64,000 nt of DNA from Luteimonas sp. MC1750 (lineage in GTDB: Bacteria; Pseudomonadota; Gammaproteobacteria; Xanthomonadales; Xanthomonadaceae), in the NCBI RefSeq assembly GCF_016615955.1, contig NZ_CP067113.1, forward strand, positions 248,001-312,000. The letters are read 5' to 3'. Shown one piece after another: positions 1-9,762 of the stretch (its first letter is position 1; each line of letters opens with the position of its first letter). A model generated the notes under the pieces. It searched no databases. It was not told where the DNA came from and saw nothing but the letters and a program-made list of their open reading frames with translations. Made by a program: the position numbers and the translations under genes.

Positions 1-2
1 GC

Positions 3-428
3 GCGATGCTGTTCATCGACTACGGCTACCCGCGCCGCGAGTACTACGCCGCCACCCGCGACCGCGGCACCCTGCGTGCCTTCCATCGCCACCACGTGGT
101 CGACGACGTGCTGGCGCGCGTGGGCCTGCAGGACATCACCGCCTCGGTCGACTTCACCGCGCTGGCCGAGGCCGGCACCGGCGCCGGCTTCGAGTTTGCC
201 GGCTACAACAGCCAGGCGGCCTTCCTGCTCGGCAACGGCCTGCAGCAGCGCCTGGAAGCGCACGAGGCGCGCGCGGCCAACGACACCGCGCGCTACGCGC
301 TGCGCCGCCAGGTGCAGCAGCTCACCCTGCCGTCGGCGATGGGCGAGCGCTTCCAGGCCATGGGCTTCGAGCGTGGCGTGCCCTTCGAGGCCGCCTTTCT
401 CGCCGGCGACCTGAGCTTCCGGCTGTGA
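3..428 (+). CDS. SAM-dependent methyltransferase, MidA/NDUFAF7 family (3' part)
   Basis: The window opens inside this gene; the frame is open from base 3 and the first ATG at position 6 is internal. The 140 visible residues are the C-terminal part of a DUF185/MidA-type class I methyltransferase. The segment GYNSQAAFLLGNGL resembles the family's T-T/S-Q-A-x-F-L-L-x-x-G-I block, and the protein opens with a DYGYPRREYY stretch typical of the region after the SAM fold. Known members methylate an arginine in a respiratory complex I subunit in mitochondria; the bacterial substrate is not established. The SAM-binding part lies upstream of the window. A VanZ-like gene follows on the same strand after 53 bases. 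Confidence 0.72.
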   Translation, partial: AMLFIDYGYPRREYYAATRDRGTLRAFHRHHVVDDVLARVGLQDITASVDFTALAEAGTGAGFEFAGYNSQAAFLLGNGLQQRLEAHEARAANDTARYALRRQVQQLTLPSAMGERFQAMGFERGVPFEAAFLAGDLSFRL

Positions 429-435
429 GGGTGCA

Positions 436-480
436 TTCGTGAGCGCGCCCTCGTGAAGCGCGCCCTCGTGAGCGTGCCCG
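436..480 (+). repeat. short tandem repeat, three 14-15 bp units
   Basis: Between the methyltransferase stop and the VanZ-like start lie three imperfect copies of a unit like CGTGAGCGCGCCCT (second copy CGTGAAGCGCGCCCT, third CGTGAGCGTGCCCG). It fills nearly the whole spacer. It contains several GTG triplets, so the exact start of the next gene is not certain. Confidence 0.6.
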
Positions 481-481
481 C

Positions 482-910
482 ATGACCGCGCGCCGGCCGC
501 GCCTCGGGCGTTCGCTCAAGCCCCTGCGCTGGCCGTGGGCCTGGTGCGCGCTCTGGTGCCTGGCGATCGCGGCGGTGGTGGCGTTCTCGCTGATGCCGGC
601 GCCGGACCTGCCGGACGCGCCCGGCAGCGACAAGCTCCACCACTTCCTCGCCTATTTCATGCTGGCGGCGAGTGCCGTGCAGCTGTTCGCGCGCTGGCCC
701 GCGCTGCTGGGCGCGGGGCTGGGCCTGGTGCTGCTGGGCATCGGCCTGGAGCATGCGCAGGGCGCGATGGCCTTCGCGCGCATGGAAGACCGGATGGATG
801 CGCTGGCCAACACGCTGGGGGTGATCGCCGGGCTGGCCACGCGGCTCACCCCGCTGCACGACCTGCTGCTGAGGATCGAGGCGCGCCTGGCGCCGCCCGC
901 GCGCAGCTGA
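482..910 (+). CDS. VanZ-like integral membrane protein
   Basis: A 142-residue membrane protein with about four hydrophobic segments (residues 18-38, 53-71, 74-89 and 107-121). The block DKLHHFLAYFML (50-61) after a short polar loop with SLMPAPDLP is characteristic of the VanZ-like fold, where a conserved D-K-x-x-H-F motif precedes the second helix. The family is named for the teicoplanin-resistance accessory protein VanZ, but most chromosomal members have no proven role, and nothing here points to glycopeptide resistance. ATG at 482 is chosen because it is the first in-frame ATG after the spacer repeats. The gene converges on cca with 7 bases between the stops. Confidence 0.8.
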   Translation: MTARRPRLGRSLKPLRWPWAWCALWCLAIAAVVAFSLMPAPDLPDAPGSDKLHHFLAYFMLAASAVQLFARWPALLGAGLGLVLLGIGLEHAQGAMAFARMEDRMDALANTLGVIAGLATRLTPLHDLLLRIEARLAPPARS

Positions 911-917
911 GGCCGGC

Positions 918-2180
918 TCAGTCCGGGTCGCGGCGCAGCGTGCGTGCGTGGCCAATGGCGGCGACGCGCGCCTTGCGCAATGCCTCGCCGAACGCCGGGC
1001 CTTCCAGCTCCAGATGGGCGATGTCCGCGCCGGTGACCGCGGCGGCGGCGTCGCGCAGCCGGACCAGTTCCGCGGCCTGCGGATAGGGCTGGTCCTGCAG
1101 GCCGGTGCGGCCGCGCTTGTCGGCCTCGCAGACCGTGGCCAGCTGGGTGGTCCGCTCCGGGCGGCGGAAGCCGTCGCAGCGCGCCAGCAGGTCGTGCACG
1201 GTCGAATCGCGCAGCTCGGCCAGGCGGTGCACGTTGAGGTGTTCGCGGCAGGCCACCACGGCCAGGTCGCGGTGGGCGGCCGGCACCCGCAGGCGCGCGC
1301 AGAGCTCGCGCACCGGGCGCACGCCACGCTGCTCGTGCTGGATGTGCTTCGGCAGCTCGTTGTCGGGCGTCAGCGCCTTGCCCAGGTCATGGACCAGCGC
1401 AGCGAAGCCGATCGCGTCGTCGCCCGGCGCCAGCGTGGCCGCCATGTCGCAAACCAGCTCGACGTGGACGCCGGTGTCGACCTCGGGGTGGTATTCGGCG
1501 CGCTGCGGCACGCCGTACAGCGCGTCGACCTCTGGAAGGACCACCGCCAATGCGCCGCAGTCGCGCAGCGTGCGCAGGAAGGCCGAAGGCCGCGGCGAAC
1601 GCAGCGCGCGCACCAGTTCCTGCCACACGCGCTCGGGCACCAGGTCCGCAAGCTCGCCGCCGGCGACCATCCCGCGCATCAGTGCGCTGGTCTCGTCGGC
1701 AACGGTGAAGCCCAGCGCGGCGAAGCGCGCCATGAAGCGCGCGGCGCGCAGCACGCGCAGGGGATCCTCGGAGAATGCAGGGCCGACGTGGCGCAGCACG
1801 CGCGCCTCGATGTCGGCCTGGCCGCCGTGCGGATCCACCAGGCTGCCGTCGGGGCGTTCGGCGATGGCGTTGATGCTGAAGTCGCGGCGGCCGAGGTCTT
1901 CCTCCAGCGTCACCGTTGGCGCGGCATCGACCACGAAGCCACGGTGGCCGCGTGCCGATTTGCGCTCGGTCCGCGCCAGCGCGTGCTCCTCGCCGGTGTC
2001 CGGGTGCAGGAACACCGGGAAGTCGCGTCCCACCGCGCGGAAGCCGGCGGAAAGCATCGCCTCGGGCGTGGAGCCCACCACGACCCAGTCGCGGTCTCCC
2101 GGCGGCAGCCCCAGCAGCCGGTCGCGCACCGCACCCCCAACCAGATAGATCTCCAGGTCCGCCCCCTCAGCCTTCCGCAT
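918..2180 (-). CDS. cca: multifunctional CCA tRNA nucleotidyltransferase
   Basis: This 420-residue enzyme adds or repairs the CCA end of tRNAs. The N-terminus has the class II nucleotidyltransferase signature: YLVGGAVRD (12-20) and the metal-binding pair in GDRDWVV (28-34), followed by [11 protein letters not shown] and the ARTERKS block. RRDFSINA is the RRxxxNA nucleotide-discrimination region. The C-terminal half carries an HD domain with ALVHDLGK, as in the enterobacterial Cca that also has phosphatase and 2',3'-cyclic phosphodiesterase activity. Length fits the family (about 410). Its start overlaps the end of the lytic transglycosylase reading frame by 14 bases on the same strand. That overlap exists only because the upstream gene runs through a repeat cluster. 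Confidence 0.95.
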   Translation of the reverse strand: MRKAEGADLEIYLVGGAVRDRLLGLPPGDRDWVVVGSTPEAMLSAGFRAVGRDFPVFLHPDTGEEHALARTERKSARGHRGFVVDAAPTVTLEEDLGRRDFSINAIAERPDGSLVDPHGGQADIEARVLRHVGPAFSEDPLRVLRAARFMARFAALGFTVADETSALMRGMVAGGELADLVPERVWQELVRALRSPRPSAFLRTLRDCGALAVVLPEVDALYGVPQRAEYHPEVDTGVHVELVCDMAATLAPGDDAIGFAALVHDLGKALTPDNELPKHIQHEQRGVRPVRELCARLRVPAAHRDLAVVACREHLNVHRLAELRDSTVHDLLARCDGFRRPERTTQLATVCEADKRGRTGLQDQPYPQAAELVRLRDAAAAVTGADIAHLELEGPAFGEALRKARVAAIGHARTLRRDPD

Positions 2181-4344
2181 CGACTGCAGGATCGACCATC
2201 ACCGCGGCCGTCCCGGACCCTGTAGGAGCGGCTACAGCCGCGATCGCCGTCCCGGACCTTGCGGGAGCGGCCATGGCCGCGATCGTCGTGCCAGAACCCA
2301 TCGCGGCTATAGCCGCTCCTACAGGAAGTCCAGGCCGGGTTGCGACAGGAGATCCGTGCCGAGCAGTTTCGGCGGCCGCCGCCGCCGCCGCGGCAGCGGG
2401 GCAGGCAAACGCCTTTCGCGTCGCGCCCACGCGTCCGTGCATGCGGTCGCTCACCGCCACCGGCCGGTCGCCCAGGCGCCAGTCGTAGATCACGCTGAAG
2501 GCGAGCACGCGCGCCACGTAGTCGCGGGTTTCCTTGTAGCTGATGGTCTCGATCCAGAAGTCGGGATCCATGCCCGGGCGCTGCGCCTGCCAGCGCGCGG
2601 TCGGCGTGGGGCCGGCGTTGTAGGCGGCGATGGCGACGTAGGGCAGGGTGTATTTCTCTTTCATCTCGCGCAGGTAGGCGGTGCCGATGCGGACGTTGGT
2701 GGCCGGGTCGAACAGCGCGTCGGCGCCCGACCACGGGATGCCCAGCCTGCGCGCGACGGCGGCGCCGGTCTCGGGCAGCACCTGCATCAGCCCGCGCGCA
2801 TTGGCCGGCGAGCGCGCGCGCGGATTGAACGTGCTTTCGGCGCGGATCTCGGCCGCGACCCAGGCGGCATCCAGGCCGTTGCGCGCCGACTCACCGCGGA
2901 TCAGCTGCTGGTGGTGCAGCGGAAAGCGCAGGGTGTACAGGCGCAGTTCCTCCGGCTTGCGCTCGCCGCCGACGTTGACCAGGCCGAACACGCCGCGGTC
3001 GAACCAGCCGTTGTCCTGTGCGATCTCGACCGCGATCTGCCGCTGCCGGTCATTGAAGCGCGACAGCGCGTCCTGCCATTCGCGCGTGGCCCAGCCGGCG
3101 CGGTTGACGCGGAACAGCGTCATCGCGCGCTGCATCGCCGGATCCGCGGCCACCGCGGCCTTGTCCGCGGCGCTGCCGCCGTGCTCCAGCGGACACAGCG
3201 CATAGGGCTGGTCGATGCGGTCGGCGGCCAGGAAGCCGTGGAAATCGGCATCGCGCGCGGCGGCGGCATACAGCCGGCGCGCCGCCGCGCGGTCGCCGGT
3301 CAGCTCGCGCAGGCGCGCCTCGAAATAGGCCCAGCGTGACTGGGCGCGCTGCGCGCGGCCCATGCGCTCGATCGCGGCCAGCGCCGCGCGCCAGTCCGAG
3401 CGCGCCATGGCCTCGCGCACGCGCCACTCGTGCAGGCGCTCGTCGTAGGCGGCCTCGGGCACGGCGGCCAGGCGTCGCGCACCACCGTCGTGGTACGAGG
3501 CCACGGTCCACAGCGCGACCTGGTACAGCACGCGGTTGCGCTCGGCCGCGGTGAACTGCAGCGCCTGCGCCACCTGCGGCAGCAGCGACTCCGCCGCATC
3601 CGGGTTGCGGCCAGCCAGCGCGGCCAGGCCGTGCGAGGCCGCCAGCCGGCTGCGCGCATCCTTCGGCCAGGACACGGCGCTGGCATCGGCGTTGCCCAGG
3701 TAGGCGGCATAGGCCTCGGCCAGGCGGCGCTGCGCATCCGGCAGTCCGCGCGCGGCGCTGCGCACCACGCCGGGCTGGCCTTCGGTGATCGCCGCCTCGA
3801 TCCGCGCCCAGCGCTCGGCCTCGCCCAGCCCGCCGCGCCCGGCCAGCGCGTCGAACACGGGATCGCAGGCATCCGGCTGCGAGCGGGCCGCACCGCGCCA
3901 CAGCTGCTGCACCTCCGCGGTCCAGGTCGCATCCGCCGCGCCGGTGCGCAGCCTGGCCTCGAGTTCGTTGCAGGCCAGGGCCGCCGAGCCCGTGCCCGGC
4001 TCCCAGGCCGCGCGGAACGCCGGCCAGTCCCTGCGCTTCGCCAGCTCGGCCAGCCAGGCGGCGCGGAAGGTGCGGGCCACGGCCTGGCCGCGGTGGCGGT
4101 CGAGGAAGTCCAGTGCCTGCGCAGCCGTGACCGTGGCGATGTCGCGATTGAGCCGCGCGTGGCCGACCCAGCCCTGCAGCGGATGGTCCGCGCGCAGCGG
4201 CGGCACCGGCTGGCCGATCTCCGCGGCGGTGAGCGCGCGCCGCGCAAGATCGTCATCGGGTCGCGCCTGGGCGGAGGCGACAGCAGGGGCGAACAGGCAC
4301 AGCGCGAGCGCCGCGGACAGCAGGAAACGGGGGGGCGGTAGCAT
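2167..4344 (-). CDS. slt: soluble lytic murein transglycosylase with repeat-encoded tail
   Basis: A 725-residue periplasmic enzyme that cleaves peptidoglycan glycan strands to 1,6-anhydromuropeptides. It starts at ATG 4344 with a clear signal peptide (residues 1-25, ending AVASA). A long helical-repeat region like the Slt70 U and L domains follows, then a C-terminal SLT domain: catalytic glutamate in [11 protein letters not shown] (E503), then [12 protein letters not shown] and [22 protein letters not shown] split over the fold. Homology should end near residue 640. After it come a poly-alanine run (about 648-658, from a GCC repeat) and roughly 50 residues translated from three REP palindromes (about 674-708). 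The enzymatic call is firm; the tail is probably not functional. Confidence 0.9.
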   Translation of the reverse strand: MLPPPRFLLSAALALCLFAPAVASAQARPDDDLARRALTAAEIGQPVPPLRADHPLQGWVGHARLNRDIATVTAAQALDFLDRHRGQAVARTFRAAWLAELAKRRDWPAFRAAWEPGTGSAALACNELEARLRTGAADATWTAEVQQLWRGAARSQPDACDPVFDALAGRGGLGEAERWARIEAAITEGQPGVVRSAARGLPDAQRRLAEAYAAYLGNADASAVSWPKDARSRLAASHGLAALAGRNPDAAESLLPQVAQALQFTAAERNRVLYQVALWTVASYHDGGARRLAAVPEAAYDERLHEWRVREAMARSDWRAALAAIERMGRAQRAQSRWAYFEARLRELTGDRAAARRLYAAAARDADFHGFLAADRIDQPYALCPLEHGGSAADKAAVAADPAMQRAMTLFRVNRAGWATREWQDALSRFNDRQRQIAVEIAQDNGWFDRGVFGLVNVGGERKPEELRLYTLRFPLHHQQLIRGESARNGLDAAWVAAEIRAESTFNPRARSPANARGLMQVLPETGAAVARRLGIPWSGADALFDPATNVRIGTAYLREMKEKYTLPYVAIAAYNAGPTPTARWQAQRPGMDPDFWIETISYKETRDYVARVLAFSVIYDWRLGDRPVAVSDRMHGRVGATRKAFACPAAAAAAAAAETARHGSPVATRPGLPVGAAIAAMGSGTTIAAMAAPARSGTAIAAVAAPTGSGTAAVMVDPAVDAEG
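2220..2324. repeat. cluster of three GTAG-type REP palindromes inside slt 3' end
   Basis: Three copies of the palindromic unit CTGTAGGAGCGGCTACAGCC-GCGAT: forward at 2220-2245, a diverged forward copy at 2259-2285 (GCGGGAGCGGCCATGGCCGC) and an inverted copy at 2300-2324. Each folds into a GGCT/AGCC-type hairpin. They lie within the open frame of slt and supply codons for its C-terminal tail, which reads IAAM-, IAAV- and SGT-rich peptides. Confidence 0.88.
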
Positions 4345-4392
4345 GCAGGGACTATATCGAATGGGTCCGGCACCCATGCTGCAGGAGCAGGC

Positions 4393-5190
4393 GTGATCGA
4401 AGGGTTCTGGATGTTTCCGCTGCTCGGCGTGCTTGCGGGCGTGCTCGCGGGCCTGCTCGGCATCGGCGGTGGCCTGGTGCTGGTGGCCGCGCTGGCGTGG
4501 CTGCTGCCGCTGCAGGGCGTGCCCACCGACCTGGCGATGCATGCCGCGCTCGCGACGTCGATGGGCAGCATCGTGTTCACTGCGATGTCGTCGGCCTGGG
4601 CGCACCACCGCCGCGGCGGCGTGCTGTGGCCCACGGTGGCCTGGATGCTGCCGGGCCTGCTGCTCGGCGGCTGGCTGGGCAGCCGCTTCGCAGTTGGCCT
4701 GGAGGGCAGCGTGTTGCGCTGGATCGTGGCCGGCTACTGCCTGCTGGCCGGCGCGCAGATGGCGTTTGGTGGCGCGCGCGCGGACACCGGCGGCGACGTG
4801 GTGCCCACCGGCCTGCCGATGACCGCGGCCGGTGGCGGCATCGGCGCGCTGTCGGCGGTGGTCGGCATCGGCGGCGGCAGCATGACCGTGCCCCTGCTGG
4901 TGTGGCGCGGCGTGCGCCCGGTGCGTGCGGTCGGAACGTCGTCGGCCTGCGGCGTGGCAATCGCGATCGGCAGCGCGCTGGGCTATGCGCTCAACGCACC
5001 GCCGGGCGGGCTGCCCGAAGGTGCGGTCGGCTATGTCTACCTGCCGGCGGCGATCGGCGTGGCGGTGACCTCGGTCCTCGCGGCACCGTGGGGCACGCGC
5101 CTGGCGCATGCGATCAGCGGACCGACCCTGCGCCGGGTGTTCGCGCTGTTCCTGGTGGCCGTGGGCCTGAGCCTGGTGCTGCAGGGCTGA
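4393..5190 (+). CDS. TauE/SafE family anion permease
   Basis: A 265-residue inner-membrane protein with about eight transmembrane segments arranged as two related halves. Each half carries the family glycine motif: GLLGIGGGLVLV near residue 22 and SAVVGIGGGSMTVP near residue 155. Members export or import sulfite, sulfoacetate, taurine-derived or other anions; the substrate here cannot be read from sequence. The start is GTG at 4393, preceded by AGGAG at 4384-4388. Divergent from slt with 48 bases between the starts. No sulfur-metabolism gene is adjacent, so a specific sulfite role is not supported by context. Confidence 0.88.
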   Translation: MIEGFWMFPLLGVLAGVLAGLLGIGGGLVLVAALAWLLPLQGVPTDLAMHAALATSMGSIVFTAMSSAWAHHRRGGVLWPTVAWMLPGLLLGGWLGSRFAVGLEGSVLRWIVAGYCLLAGAQMAFGGARADTGGDVVPTGLPMTAAGGGIGALSAVVGIGGGSMTVPLLVWRGVRPVRAVGTSSACGVAIAIGSALGYALNAPPGGLPEGAVGYVYLPAAIGVAVTSVLAAPWGTRLAHAISGPTLRRVFALFLVAVGLSLVLQG

Positions 5191-5201
5191 GCCGGCAGGA
5201 C

Positions 5202-5219
5202 CAAGGGGGCTTGCCCTTG
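5202..5219 (+). terminator. possible weak terminator after the TauE/SafE gene
   Basis: CAAGGG and CCCTTG pair around a six-base loop 11 bases after the stop codon, followed by a loosely T-rich stretch (5221-5233). The stem is short, so this may be only a partial terminator. Confidence 0.4.
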
Positions 5220-5295
5220 CTTTACGGTTTGTTTACAACTGGCCCGCCGACGGCACGGGGGCAACGGGCCGGCACCAGCTCACCAGGAGAGCTCC

Positions 5296-8160
5296 ATGGC
5301 CATGCCCCCGCCTTGCCTGCTTGCGGCCGCCGTCTGCGCCGCGCTGTTCCTGACCGCTCCCGCGGTCGCGTCCGCCCAGGACGCTGATCCCACCACGCTG
5401 GACTCGGTGACCGTCACCGGTTCGCGCATCAAGCAGTCCGAGCTCGAGACGCACGTTCCCGTGCAGGTGCTCACCCGCGAGGACATCGACCGCAGCGGTT
5501 TCAAGTCGGTCTCGGACATCGTCCAGAACCTCACCGCCAGCGGCGCAGGCCTCAATACCAAGTTCAACTCCAGCGGCAACTTCGGCTTCCCGCCCGATGG
5601 CGGCGGCGTCGGCGCGGGCGCGGCCACGGTCGACCTGCGCCACCTCGGGCCCAAGCGCGTGCTGGTGCTGGTCGACGGCATCCGCTGGGTCAACGAGTCC
5701 TCGGGCTCGGGCGTCGGCTCCGCGGTGGACCTCAACACCATCCCGCTGGCGCTGGTCGACCGCATCGAGGTGCTGGAGGACGGTGCGTCCTCGATCTACG
5801 GCTCCGACGCCATTGCCGGCGTGGTCAACATCATCACCCGCAAGGACGTGCAGGGCGGCGACATCGAGCTGCACTACGGCACCTACGAGGACCTGGGCGG
5901 CGACACCTGGGGCGCGGACATGGGCTACGGCGGCGGCAATGACCGCGTGCAGTGGTTCGTCGGCGCGTCGTACTTCAAGCAGGAGGAGTCGGCCTCGTCC
6001 GAGTACGGACCCGCCAGCGTGCCGGTGCCCGGCACCGGCGTCGACAACGGCAGTTCGGCCACGCCGCAGGGCCGCTTCGTCTTCATGGATCCCAACACCG
6101 GCCTGACCCACAGCATCACCACCAATACCGGGGTGACCGATCCGACCTTCATCCCCGGCCAGGCCTGCGCGCGCACCGACGACTTCCACTGCTTCACCAA
6201 TGCCGACCGCTTCAACTTCGCGCCCTTCAACCTGCTGCTGACGCCGTCCGAGCGCAAGACCGTGTTCGGGCAGGTGCGCTTCGCCTTCAATGACAACGTC
6301 GGCGGCTACGTGCGCGCGCTGTACAACCAGCGCGACTCCGCCAACCAGGCGGCACCGGAACCCTTCTTCCTCGGCACCGACGCCGGTATCTACAACCCCT
6401 ACGGCGAAAGCACGCTGGTGATCTCGGCGCTGAATCCGTACAACCCCTTCGGCTTCGACCTCACCACCATCGGCCCCGACGCCAACCTGTTCCTGCTCGG
6501 CCGCCGCCCGGTGGAAGGCGGCCCGCGCCGCTACGAGCAGGACGTCGAAACCTGGTACGTGGCGGCAGGCCTCGACGGCAGCTTCAGCGTCGCCGACCGG
6601 CCCTGGGACTGGGACGTCAACGTGGTCCGCAGCGAGAGCAAGGCCGAGCAGACCAACTACGGCAGCTACAACCTGCGGCACATCAACGAGGCCCTGGGCG
6701 ACCCCGCCGCCTGCGCCACGATCGCCGGCTGCGTGCCGCTGAACGTGTTCGGCGGCGCCGGCACCATCACCCCGGAGATGCTGGCCTTCATCCAGCCGGT
6801 GGTGCGCGACGAGAGCGAGAACTCGCTGACCCTCGTGTCAGCCAACGTCACCGGCGCGCTCATGCAGATGCCGGCCGGCCCACTGGGCTTCGCCGCAGGC
6901 TACGAGTACCGCAAGTACGAAGGCGCCTACCAGCCGGATCCGATCACCATCGCCGGCGAGTACAACGGCGTGCCGTCGGGTCCGACCGCGGGCGAGTACG
7001 ACGTCAACGAGGTCTACGCCGAGCTCGCCGTGCCGCTGTACGCCAACGCCGAACGCGGCAGCGCGCTCGACATGAGCATCGCCGGCCGCTACTCCGACTA
7101 CTCGACCTTCGGCGGCGAAAGCACCGGCAAGCTCGGCCTGCGCTGGCAGGTGGCCGAGGAGCTGGTGCTGCGCGGCACCTGGGCGCAGGGCTTCCGCGCG
7201 CCGTCGATCGGCGAGCTGTACGGCACGCTGTCGCGCTTCGACGCCACCCTGGTCGATCCGTGCTCGGGCCCCGGCAACGCGGTGCGTCCCGAGTGCGTGG
7301 CGCAGGGCGTGCCCGCCGACTACGTGCAGACCAACCCGCAGATCTCGGTGGTCACCTCGGGCAATGCCGAGCTGCAGCCGGAAAAGAGCCGCAGCCTGAC
7401 CCTGGGCGGGGTGTGGAGCCCGAGCTTCGCATCCGACGCGGCCTGGTCCGAGCGCCTGGACCTGGGCCTGACCTTCTACAAGCACACCATCGAGGATGCG
7501 ATCCAGGCGCCGGACGCGCAGGTGATCCTCAACCGCTGCGTGTTCGACGCCGATCCCTTCTCCTGCGCCTCCTACGACCGCAGCGAGCGCGGCCAGATCG
7601 TGCGTTTCGACGACATCCTCGACAACCTCGGCACCATCCGCACCGACGGCTGGGACCTGAGCCTCGGCTGGCTGCTGCCGGAACAGGACTGGGGCCAGCT
7701 GCGCTTCGACGCCAAGACCACCTTCGTCTCGAGCTTCGAGCTGCTCAACGAGTCGGGCCAGGCCGAACCGCGCGCGCCGGGCGTGGAGGTCAACAACAGC
7801 GCGATCCCCGAATGGACCTCCAGCCTGACCACGCAGTGGAGCCATGGGCCCTGGGCGCTGGCCTGGGGCATGCGTTACATCGGCGAACTGCGTGAGTCCT
7901 GCGGCGGCGCCAACGGCTATGCCATCTGCGACGACAGCGCCGCCGACCTCAACCGGCTCGATGCCACCACCTACCACGACCTGCAGGCGTCCTGGAACAG
8001 CGATGCCTGGATGCGCGGCCTGCGCGTCAGCCTGGGCGTGAACAACCTCACCGGTGAGGACCCGCCGATCTGCCTGAGCTGCTCGCTCAACGGCTACGAC
8101 GCGGCCACCTATGACCTGCCGGGGCGGTTCTTCTACGCGCGCGTGGGCGTGAAGTTCTGA
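5296..8160 (+). CDS. TonB-dependent outer-membrane receptor
   Basis: A 954-residue receptor that imports a ligand across the outer membrane using TonB energy. A signal peptide (1-27, ending AVASA) is followed by a TonB-box-like DSVTVTGSR (36-44). The plug domain contains [25 protein letters not shown] and [20 protein letters not shown] (broken over the plug), ending in GVVNIITRK. The beta-barrel carries the late [13 protein letters not shown] block and ends in the aromatic residue F954, as needed for Bam-mediated insertion. The type, with VTGSRI near the start and a long barrel, is common among xanthomonad receptors for oligosaccharides or peptides; the ligand is unknown. AGGAGAG precedes the ATG. 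No linked transporter or regulator is seen, so the cargo cannot be inferred. Confidence 0.93.
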   Translation: MAMPPPCLLAAAVCAALFLTAPAVASAQDADPTTLDSVTVTGSRIKQSELETHVPVQVLTREDIDRSGFKSVSDIVQNLTASGAGLNTKFNSSGNFGFPPDGGGVGAGAATVDLRHLGPKRVLVLVDGIRWVNESSGSGVGSAVDLNTIPLALVDRIEVLEDGASSIYGSDAIAGVVNIITRKDVQGGDIELHYGTYEDLGGDTWGADMGYGGGNDRVQWFVGASYFKQEESASSEYGPASVPVPGTGVDNGSSATPQGRFVFMDPNTGLTHSITTNTGVTDPTFIPGQACARTDDFHCFTNADRFNFAPFNLLLTPSERKTVFGQVRFAFNDNVGGYVRALYNQRDSANQAAPEPFFLGTDAGIYNPYGESTLVISALNPYNPFGFDLTTIGPDANLFLLGRRPVEGGPRRYEQDVETWYVAAGLDGSFSVADRPWDWDVNVVRSESKAEQTNYGSYNLRHINEALGDPAACATIAGCVPLNVFGGAGTITPEMLAFIQPVVRDESENSLTLVSANVTGALMQMPAGPLGFAAGYEYRKYEGAYQPDPITIAGEYNGVPSGPTAGEYDVNEVYAELAVPLYANAERGSALDMSIAGRYSDYSTFGGESTGKLGLRWQVAEELVLRGTWAQGFRAPSIGELYGTLSRFDATLVDPCSGPGNAVRPECVAQGVPADYVQTNPQISVVTSGNAELQPEKSRSLTLGGVWSPSFASDAAWSERLDLGLTFYKHTIEDAIQAPDAQVILNRCVFDADPFSCASYDRSERGQIVRFDDILDNLGTIRTDGWDLSLGWLLPEQDWGQLRFDAKTTFVSSFELLNESGQAEPRAPGVEVNNSAIPEWTSSLTTQWSHGPWALAWGMRYIGELRESCGGANGYAICDDSAADLNRLDATTYHDLQASWNSDAWMRGLRVSLGVNNLTGEDPPICLSCSLNGYDAATYDLPGRFFYARVGVKF

Positions 8161-8170
8161 GTGATGCGGG

Positions 8171-8194
8171 GCGCGGCCTGGCGACAGGCCGCGC
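8171..8194 (+). terminator. strong hairpin after the TonB receptor
   Basis: GCGCGGCCTG and CAGGCCGCGC pair perfectly over 10 bp with a GCGA loop, 11 bases after the receptor stop. There is no T-run, so it may act as an mRNA 3' stabiliser rather than a classical terminator. It sits between convergent genes. Confidence 0.55.
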
Positions 8195-8233
8195 CGCTTG
8201 CCGCGGCCCCGCGGGCGGCCTCGTGGGGCGCCT

Positions 8234-8662
8234 TCAGAAGGTGATGTGCACCGAAGGCGCGCTGCGCCGGGCTTCGCCGTGGTACACGGCCTCGATGTTG
8301 TTGCCGTCGGGATCGAGCACGAAGGCGGCGTAGTAGCCGGGATGGTAGTCGCGCTCGCCCGGCGCGCCGTTGTCGCGCCCGCCGCTGGCGAGCGCCGCGC
8401 GGTGGAAGGCCTCGACCATGTCGCGGTCACGCGCCTGGAAGGCCAGGTGCTGGCGTCCGGTGAGCACGCCCTGCGCCGCCTCGCTGTCGCGCGTGGACAC
8501 GAACAGTTCGTCGGCCCAGAACCAGCCATCGCCGCTGCCACCCATCGGCACCTCGAGCGCCCCGAGCACCGCCGAATAGAAGGCCTTGGACGCGGCCAGG
8601 TCGGCCACCACAAGCTGCAGGTGGTCGATCAGGCGGCCGCGGTGCAGGTCCTGCGTCTCCAT
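8234..8662 (-). CDS. VOC (glyoxalase/bleomycin-resistance fold) family protein
   Basis: A 142-residue single-domain VOC protein. It contains the opening beta-strand block LIDHLQLVVADLAASKAFYSA (read in two parts), HLAFQARDRD in the middle and FVLDPDGNNIEAVYHG near the end. This is the usual paired beta-alpha-beta-beta-beta arrangement, with H, E and a second H as candidate metal ligands. Function within this superfamily cannot be assigned from sequence. The ATG at 8662 is chosen because GGAGG sits eight bases upstream; a longer frame starts upstream but its extra residues look non-coding. It ends 73 bases from the TonB receptor (convergent) and follows the TspO gene by 22 bases. Confidence 0.85.
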   Translation of the reverse strand: METQDLHRGRLIDHLQLVVADLAASKAFYSAVLGALEVPMGGSGDGWFWADELFVSTRDSEAAQGVLTGRQHLAFQARDRDMVEAFHRAALASGGRDNGAPGERDYHPGYYAAFVLDPDGNNIEAVYHGEARRSAPSVHITF

Positions 8663-8684
8663 GTCATGCCTCCAGGTGCGGGGG

Positions 8685-9179
8685 TCAGAGCACGCCCGGG
8701 TTGAGCTGCCACAGTCGCAGGTTGAGCATGGCGGCAAAGCTGATCCAGGCCAGGTAGGGCAGCAGCAGGAGCGCGGCCACGCGGCTGTGCTTCCAGAAGG
8801 CGAGCATCGTCGCCACCACCAGCACCCACATCAGCGCGATGTCCGCGAGCGCCGCGGCGCCCATCTGCCAGGCGAAGAACAGCCAGCTCCACAACGCATT
8901 GACCACCAGCTGCACGAGATACAGCGTCAGCGCCGTGCGCGCGCGGTCGAAGCCGCCGATGCGCCAGACCATCCAGGCCGCCACCGCCATCAGGATGTAG
9001 AGCACCGTCCACACCGGGCCGAAGACCTCCGGCGGAGGCGCCCATGCGGGTTGCTCCAGCAGCCCGTAGAAGTCGTCCGAGCGCCGCGAGGCCATGCTGC
9101 CGGCGAAGGCCGCGACCCCGGTCACCGCCAGCCAGGCCAACAGGCCGACGAACTGCTGCTTTCCGGTGATCCTGTGCAT
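8685..9179 (-). CDS. tspO: TspO/MBR family tryptophan-rich membrane protein
   Basis: A 164-residue protein with five predicted membrane helices, the hallmark of the TspO/translocator family that binds porphyrins and related tetrapyrroles. Visible family blocks are the loop QPAWAPPPEVFGPVWTVLY (residues 43-61), VVNALWSWLFF in helix 3 and a tryptophan- and aromatic-rich C-terminus (YLAWISFAAMLNLRLWQLN). In bacteria TspO modulates tetrapyrrole handling and oxidative-stress responses. The start has no strong competitor. It lies upstream of and close to the VOC gene, so the two may be co-transcribed, though nothing links their functions. Confidence 0.93.
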   Translation of the reverse strand: MHRITGKQQFVGLLAWLAVTGVAAFAGSMASRRSDDFYGLLEQPAWAPPPEVFGPVWTVLYILMAVAAWMVWRIGGFDRARTALTLYLVQLVVNALWSWLFFAWQMGAAALADIALMWVLVVATMLAFWKHSRVAALLLLPYLAWISFAAMLNLRLWQLNPGVL

Positions 9180-9258
9180 GGCGGCGTCCCTGGCTGGTTG
9201 AAGGCCGCCACGCTACGGGCGGGCGATGTGAACAGGGCGGCAAGGTGGCCGCCCGCGC

Positions 9259-9684
9259 TTAGCCGTAGCGCTGGCGCACCTGCGCGATGGAGTCGTGGAC
9301 CAAGGCTTCCAGTACCGCCAGGTCCACGTCGGCCAGCTGGCGGATGTAGAGGCAGGACTTGCCCATCCTGTGCCTGCCCAATCGTGCCAGCAGCGCCTGC
9401 TGCGCCTCGCCTTCGTCTTCGCAGTCCAGGTAGACCACGAGGTCACGCCCGCGGACCGCGAAGCCGGCCAGCGGCGCCTCGCCGCTGCGTCCGCTGGCAT
9501 AGGTGTAGCGGTAGCGGCCGAAGCCGACGATGCTCGGGCCCCACAGCGTCGCCGGCTCGCCGGTGATGCGGGCCATGAGGGCCATCATCGCCTCGGCATC
9601 GGCGCGCTGCCCGGTGCGCGTGGCGTTGGCGTCCAGGTACTGCACGACGCTGGCGTCGGTGGGGCGGGTCCTGTTTTCGGCCAT
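9259..9684 (-). CDS. DUF1801 (YdhG-like) domain protein
   Basis: A 141-residue cytosolic protein with the DUF1801 pattern: TLWGPSIVGFGRYRYTY in the centre, GFAVRGRDLVVYL, and the closing MGKSCLYIRQLADVDLAVLE. The domain is compact, related to iron-chaperone-like YdhG folds, and has no assigned activity. ATG at 9684 is chosen over an upstream in-frame ATG because GAGGA lies just before it and the extra 15 residues are cysteine- and arginine-rich with no domain character. Confidence 0.82.
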   Translation of the reverse strand: MAENRTRPTDASVVQYLDANATRTGQRADAEAMMALMARITGEPATLWGPSIVGFGRYRYTYASGRSGEAPLAGFAVRGRDLVVYLDCEDEGEAQQALLARLGRHRMGKSCLYIRQLADVDLAVLEALVHDSIAQVRQRYG

Positions 9685-9762
9685 CGGTGTGTCCTCGCAT
9701 GCGCCAGCCCGCGACCGGCAACGTGTCAACGCGGAACCCGGCCGCGGGCGGCTGCGACCGGC

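Noticed and set aside
482..910. VanZ-like protein as a glycopeptide resistance determinant
   Set aside because: The fold is widespread in chromosomes and no other van gene is present.
5296..8160. TonB receptor as a siderophore receptor
   Set aside because: No siderophore synthesis, ferric reductase or iron-regulator motif is linked; the ligand is undetermined.
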